Made by a program: the position numbers and the translations under genes
Shown: one piece after another, positions 60,385-64,000 of the stretch
Position numbering within the stretch: position 1 is the first letter of the stretch
How the letters are laid out: every line of letters begins with the position of its first letter
The notes under the pieces: model-generated
What the model was told of the DNA's origin: nothing
Seen by the model: only the letters and a program-made list of their open reading frames with translations
Databases searched by the model: none
Assembly: GCF_000685035.1 (NCBI RefSeq)
Contig: NZ_BAYB01000036.1
Location: 34,854-98,853, forward strand
DNA length: 64,000 nt
Source of the DNA: Paraburkholderia ferrariae NBRC 106233
GTDB lineage: Bacteria; Pseudomonadota; Gammaproteobacteria; Burkholderiales; Burkholderiaceae
Direction of reading: 5' to 3'

Positions 60385-60927
60385 ATGTCTCAACGTATCG
60401 CTTCCGCCGTCCCGCCTTTCGCTCCCGAAATCGCCACGCAGATCGAACGGATCATGAAGGGCCGCCCTCCGCTGCGCCTCTTCACCACGCTCGCCCGCGA
60501 CGCGCGACTGTTCGGCAAGCTCTTCGGCGCCGGCCTGCTGGACAAGGGGCATCTCGACATCCGGCAACGCGAGATCGTCATCGACCGGACCACGGCGCTG
60601 TGCCGCTCCGAATACGAATGGGGCGTCCATATCGCCGTTTTCTCGCGCACGGCGGAACTGACCGACGAACAGATCCGTTCGCTAGCTCGCGGCTTTGCGC
60701 AGGACGCGTGCTGGCAACACGAGGAGCGGCTGCTGATCCGCCTGTGCGACGCGCTGCACACCCACTGCGATATCGACGATAGCCTGTGGGATGAGCTGCG
60801 CGCGGCCTTCAGCGAAGAAGCCCTGCTCGAACTGCTCATGCTCGCGGGCTTCTACCGGACCGTCAGCTATCTGACGAACGCGTTACGGTTGCCACATGAG
60901 GAGCATGCGGCGCGGTTTCCGGCCTGA
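60385..60927 (+). CDS. Carboxymuconolactone decarboxylase/AhpD-like protein
   Basis: A 180-residue all-helical protein starting MSQRIASAVPPFAPEIATQI. It reads as the carboxymuconolactone decarboxylase family (LDIRQREIVIDRTTALCRSE; YEWGVHIAVFSRTAELTDEQ; LIRLCDALHTHCDIDDSLWD). The AhpD Cys-x2-Cys pair is absent (single Cys in TALCRSEYEWG). The ATG at 60385 follows GAGGAG. It is divergent from an HxlR regulator that probably controls it. The substrate is unknown. Confidence 0.83.
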   Translation: MSQRIASAVPPFAPEIATQIERIMKGRPPLRLFTTLARDARLFGKLFGAGLLDKGHLDIRQREIVIDRTTALCRSEYEWGVHIAVFSRTAELTDEQIRSLARGFAQDACWQHEERLLIRLCDALHTHCDIDDSLWDELRAAFSEEALLELLMLAGFYRTVSYLTNALRLPHEEHAARFPA

Positions 60928-60974
60928 GTGACGAGATGCTGCGTGGACCCGTTCCATGCCTGGGGGAGAAGTCG

Positions 60975-61462
60975 ATGCGTGTTGTGGAGATTCTTGAAAG
61001 GCTTGCGACCCGCTGGACTTCGACACACAAGCGGAAGTGACGCGCCTCTACACCGGGCGCGTGGCGGCCGGAGAAGCGCTGTTCTCGTTGCAGGAAGCCC
61101 GCCTGCTGCGTCGCTATGGCGGCCTGCGCAAAAACCGCGACGTACTGCTGTTCGACCCCGTGCATTGCTACGGACTCACGGAGTTCGCGAGGATCGTCGA
61201 CGATTTCGTCGGCGCGGGCTGGCCGGCACAGGCGTTCTGGCCGCATGGCGGGCATCTCTTCAGTCTGCATGTAGTCGCAGCACTCGGGCTCGGCGGCGCA
61301 GAACTGAACCCGTTCGCGTTTCATCCGTTCAACGGGACCATCGACGGCGCGCGGGTCGAGAACGGCATGGTGGCGGTACCGCAAGTGCCCGATATCGGCT
61401 TCGAACCGCGCGGCGAGGTCATGCAGGTATTTCGCCGGGCCTTCGGCGATTGGCTATCCTGA
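60975..61462 (+). pseudogene. Enolase-superfamily (tartrate-dehydratase-like) gene with most of its middle deleted
   Basis: An ATG at 60975 gives MRVVEILER, the usual start of the family, then within about 30 bp the reading frame breaks. The C-terminal third follows in another frame: PLDFDTQAEVTRLYTGRVAA, GEALFSLQEARLLRRYGGLR, FWPHGGHLFSLHVVAALGLG, and ELNPFAFHPF to a stop at 61462. These follow D-tartrate dehydratase and related acid-sugar dehydratases. The metal-binding Asp/Glu/Glu and the catalytic Lys region, about 220-240 residues, are missing. A deletion with frameshift is the likely cause. Confidence 0.78.
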
Positions 61463-61463
61463 C

Positions 61464-61506
61464 AAAACAAAAACGGCACGCTCAGGCATTCCCCCAGCAC
61501 GTGCCG
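61464..61506 (-). terminator. Rho-independent terminator of the hbd operon
   Basis: On the minus strand CGGCACG (from 61506) pairs with CGTGCCG (to 61474), closing a 19-base loop, followed by a T-rich tract (61464-61473, TTTTTGTTTTG). It starts 15 bp after the hbd stop at 61521. It ends the hbd-bktB transcript. Confidence 0.8.
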
Positions 61507-61520
61507 CACGTCCCCCAGCG

Positions 61521-62372
61521 TCAGGCGTACCGATACACCCCGTGCTTCGTCTTGCGACCGAGCCGCCCGGCCGTGACCAGTTCGCGCAGCAGCGGGCACG
61601 CGCGATACTTCGTGTCGCCGAAGTCCTTGAGGAACACCTCCATCACCGAAAGGCACACGTCGAGCCCGATCAGGTCCGCAAGCGCGAGCGGACCGATTGG
61701 ATGATTCGCACCGAGCTTCATCGCGGCGTCGATGTCCTCGGCCGTCGAGGTTCCTTCGGCGAGCACGAAGAACGCCTCGTTGATCATCGGCACGAGAATC
61801 CGGTTCACGACGAAGCCCGGCGCATTGCGCACCGTGACCGGCGTCTTCCCGAGCCGCTCGCTCAATTCGCGCACGGCCGCGAGCGTCGCGTCGTTCGTTT
61901 GCAGCGCGCGGATCACCTCCACGAGTTGCAGAAGCGGCACCGGATTGAAGAAGTGCATGCCGATAAAGCGCTCGGGGCGGTCCAGCACGGCCGCGAGCGC
62001 CGTGATCGAGATCGACGACGTATTCGAAGCGACAATCGCATCTGCACCCACCACCGACTCGATCTGCCGCAGAATGCGCAGCTTCAGATCGAGGTTTTCG
62101 GTTGCGGCTTCGATCGCGATATCGACGTCCGCGAGTTGGGCATAGTCGGTCGAGGTGCGGATGCGCGCGAGCGCCGCGTCGCGTGCGGCCGCATCGATCT
62201 TGCCCTTCTCGACGAGGCGCGCAAGGCTGCCCGTGAGCGTTGCCACGCCCTTCTCCAGCGCTGCATTGGACACGTCGATCAGCACGACGTCGAGCCCCGC
62301 GACCGCCGCAACCTGCGCGATCCCGTTGCCCATCGTGCCCGCGCCGATAATGCCTGCCGTACGGATCGTCAT
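61521..62372 (-). CDS. 3-hydroxybutyryl-CoA dehydrogenase
   Basis: A 283-residue NAD(P)-dependent enzyme starting MTIRTAGIIGAGTMGNGIAQ. The Rossmann GAGTMGNGIA, the catalytic His region (HFFNPVPLLQLVEVIRA) and the NAPGFVVNRILVPMINEAFF signature of the 3-hydroxyacyl-CoA dehydrogenase family are complete. It interconverts acetoacetyl-CoA and 3-hydroxybutyryl-CoA in fatty-acid or butyrate metabolism. The ATG at 62372 follows GAAGGAGACGGCT. It is 29 bp downstream of the thiolase gene and shares its transcript, which ends at an intrinsic terminator. Confidence 0.93.
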   Translation of the reverse strand: MTIRTAGIIGAGTMGNGIAQVAAVAGLDVVLIDVSNAALEKGVATLTGSLARLVEKGKIDAAARDAALARIRTSTDYAQLADVDIAIEAATENLDLKLRILRQIESVVGADAIVASNTSSISITALAAVLDRPERFIGMHFFNPVPLLQLVEVIRALQTNDATLAAVRELSERLGKTPVTVRNAPGFVVNRILVPMINEAFFVLAEGTSTAEDIDAAMKLGANHPIGPLALADLIGLDVCLSVMEVFLKDFGDTKYRACPLLRELVTAGRLGRKTKHGVYRYA

Positions 62373-62401
62373 AGCCGTCTCCTTCGTGGGCTGCGCGGCC
62401 A

Positions 62402-63598
62402 TCAGGCGAGGTTCTCGAACACGGCGGCGATCCCCTGGCCGCCGCCGATGCACATCGTAACGAGCGCGTAGCGCCCGCCAATGCGCTTCAGTTCATAGAG
62501 CGCCTTCACGGTGATCAGCGTGCCCGTGGCCCCCACCGGGTGGCCGAGCGAAATGCCCGAGCCGTTCGGGTTGACCTTCGCCGGATCGAGGCCCAGTTCC
62601 TTCGCCACGGCGCAAGCCTGTGCGGCGAACGCTTCGTTCGATTCGATCACGTCGAGATCGGCGGCGGTGATGCCCGCGCGCTCCAGCGCGAGACGCGAGG
62701 CCGGCACCGGGCCAATGCCCATATAGGCCGGATCGACGCCCGCGTGCGCATAGGAAACAAGCCGCGCGAGCGGCTTCGCGCCGCGCTTTTCCGCCACGCT
62801 GCGCTCCATCATCAGCACGGCCGCCGCGGCGTCGTTGATACCGGACGCGTTGCCCGCCGTCACCGTGCCGTTCTCCTTCGCGAACACGGGCTTGAGCTTC
62901 GCGAAGTCGTCGAGGCTCGCCTCGTGGCGCACGTGCTCGTCGGTATCGAACTGCACCTCGCCCTTCTTCGACTTGATCGCGATGGGCAGGATCTGATCCT
63001 TGAAGCGGCCTTCGGCAATCGCGCGCGCAGCACGGTGGTGCGATTCGAGCGCGAGGGCATCCTGCGCGTCCCGCGTGATGCCGTACTTCTTCGCGACGTT
63101 CTCGGCCGTCACGCCCATGTGGATGGTCTGGAACGGGTCGTGCAACGCGCCCAGCATCATGTCGATCAGCTTGCCGTCGCCCATGCGCTGGCCGAAGCGC
63201 GCGGCGGGCACCGTGTAAGGCGCGCGGCTCATGCTTTCCGCACCGCCGCCGATGGCGATATCGGCATCGCCCAGCAAGATGGTTTGCGCAGCCGAAACGA
63301 TTGCCTGCAGACCCGAGCCGCACAGGCGGTTCACGGTCAGCGCCGGCGTATGCTGCGCAACGCCGCCTTCGATCGCCGCGACGCGCGCGAGATACATATC
63401 GCGCGGCTCCGTGTGGATCACGTTGCCGAACACTACGTGGCCCACTTCGTCGCCGGAAACGTTCGCACGGGCAAGCACTTCGCGCACCACGCGCGCGGCC
63501 AGATCGGTCGGCGCAAAGTCCTTGAGACTGCCGCCGAAATCGCCGATCGCGGTACGCACGCCGCTCACCACCACCACTTCCTTCGCTGCATTGCTCAT
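62402..63598 (-). CDS. bktB: Beta-ketothiolase (BktB-like acetyl-CoA C-acyltransferase)
   Basis: A 398-residue thiolase starting MSNAAKEVVVVSGVRTAIGD. The active-site Cys is in NRLCGSGLQAIVSAAQTI, the His in GHPVGATGTLITVK and the second Cys in VTMCIGGGQGIAAVFE. Segment by segment it resembles Cupriavidus BktB (for example VFGNVIHTEPRDMYLARVAA), which accepts longer beta-ketoacyl-CoAs than PhaA and serves PHB/PHV synthesis and beta-oxidation. It is followed after 29 bp by the dehydrogenase and preceded by the ETF-ubiquinone oxidoreductase gene, fitting a fatty-acid oxidation module. Confidence 0.92.
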   Translation of the reverse strand: MSNAAKEVVVVSGVRTAIGDFGGSLKDFAPTDLAARVVREVLARANVSGDEVGHVVFGNVIHTEPRDMYLARVAAIEGGVAQHTPALTVNRLCGSGLQAIVSAAQTILLGDADIAIGGGAESMSRAPYTVPAARFGQRMGDGKLIDMMLGALHDPFQTIHMGVTAENVAKKYGITRDAQDALALESHHRAARAIAEGRFKDQILPIAIKSKKGEVQFDTDEHVRHEASLDDFAKLKPVFAKENGTVTAGNASGINDAAAAVLMMERSVAEKRGAKPLARLVSYAHAGVDPAYMGIGPVPASRLALERAGITAADLDVIESNEAFAAQACAVAKELGLDPAKVNPNGSGISLGHPVGATGTLITVKALYELKRIGGRYALVTMCIGGGQGIAAVFENLA

Positions 63599-63640
63599 CG
63601 TATTGCTCCAGTTCGTTCGCGCTCGTCGCGCGTTCAGGCA

Positions 63641-64000
63641 TTACATGTTCGGATAATTCGGCCCACCGCCGCCTTCGGGCGTGACCCACACGATGTTCTG
63701 CGTCGGGTCCTTGATGTCGCAGGTCTTGCAGTGCACGCAGTTCTGCGCGTTGATCTGCAAGCGGTCGCTGCCGTCGTCGTTCTTCACGAACTCGTACACC
63801 GCCGCCGGGCAGAAACGCCCTTCCGGGCCCGCGTAGGTGCGCAGGTTCACGTCCACCGGCACACTCGCATCTTTGAGCGTCAGGTGCGCCGGCTGGTTTT
63901 CCTCGTGGTTCGTATTGGAAATGAACACCGAAGAAAGACGGTCGAACGTGAGCTTGCCGTCCGGCTTCGGATACTCGATCGGCTTGCACTGCGAAGCCGG
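63641..64000 (-). CDS. Electron-transfer-flavoprotein:ubiquinone oxidoreductase (5' part beyond window)
   Basis: Only the last 119 codons of the gene are inside the window; the start lies beyond 64000. The sequence DRLSSVFISNTNHEENQPAH and EGRFCPAAVYEFVKNDDGSD, then INAQNCVHCKTCDIKDPTQN is the C-terminal 4Fe-4S domain of ETF-QO with cysteines Cys, Cys-x2-Cys-x2-Cys (CPAAV and CVHCKTC). It ends GGGGPNYPNM. The enzyme passes electrons from ETF to ubiquinone in the inner membrane. The bktB gene starts 42 bp after the stop on the same strand. Confidence 0.93.
   Translation of the reverse strand, partial: PASQCKPIEYPKPDGKLTFDRLSSVFISNTNHEENQPAHLTLKDASVPVDVNLRTYAGPEGRFCPAAVYEFVKNDDGSDRLQINAQNCVHCKTCDIKDPTQNIVWVTPEGGGGPNYPNM

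Overview
The window is GC-rich, densely coding DNA from a Burkholderiaceae beta-proteobacterium, most likely Paraburkholderia. The pointers are a BraI/RsaL/BraR-type quorum-sensing locus, the gene order pcaI-pcaJ-pcaB, a BktB-type thiolase, an EpsC-type serine acetyltransferase, and many LysR, GntR, HxlR and sigma-54 regulators beside catabolic genes. No rRNA, tRNA, CRISPR array or insertion sequence was seen. The many small catabolic islands and decayed genes suit an accessory-rich replicon, but the replicon cannot be identified from this sequence.

Layout. 1-4.1 kb: protocatechuate (beta-ketoadipate) genes pcaIJB with a divergent LysR regulator. 4.1-7 kb: folE, epsC and small genes. 7.4-9.2 kb: braR, rsaL and braI with a lux-box-like palindrome before braI. 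9.3-15.7 kb: a DHA2 exporter, a universal stress protein, an FNR-type regulator with all four cluster cysteines, an orphan EgtB-like enzyme, and an SDR protein lacking the catalytic Tyr. 16-20.7 kb: an isocitrate-lyase-family enzyme plus MHS transporter, divergent from a PrpR-type activator, with a sigma-54 promoter and three GAAACGTTTC-type boxes between them. 20.8-23 kb: a TetR island with the same operator-like sequence at both ends. 23-26.4 kb: tehA-like channel and the divergent ampC/ampR pair. 26.5-36 kb: a nine-gene biuret/allophanate operon (GntR, AtzH-like, two cysteine hydrolases including a BiuH homologue, a BMP-type ABC importer, AtzF) with a near-perfect 30-bp palindrome at its head. 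36-42.9 kb: transporters, regulators and several decayed genes. 42.9-47 kb: SsuABC-like importer, an SDR, and a broken CmcJ-like gene.

47.2-52.3 kb is the least ordinary part. It holds a candidate small RNA with its own terminator, then a regulator joining a sigma-54 AAA+ domain, a Fis-type helix-turn-helix and a long TPR-like C-terminus. That regulator is translationally coupled to a DUF917 protein and a hydantoin-racemase-family protein. Beyond the operon lies a consensus sigma-54 promoter, with a palindromic upstream site, that faces no recognisable gene. 53-61.5 kb: assorted SDR, LysR, CadD-like, glutathione peroxidase, EamA, GT9, HAD and HxlR/carboxymuconolactone-family genes, plus a gutted tartrate-dehydratase-like gene. 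61.5-64 kb: hbd, bktB and the end of an ETF-ubiquinone oxidoreductase gene, a fatty-acid/PHB module.

At least eight genes are broken or truncated (near 16.0, 38.0, 40.0, 40.5, 42.8, 46.8, 59.1 and 61.2 kb), so the second half in particular looks like an actively eroding accessory region. All functions are inferred from reading translated sequence; no database search was possible.
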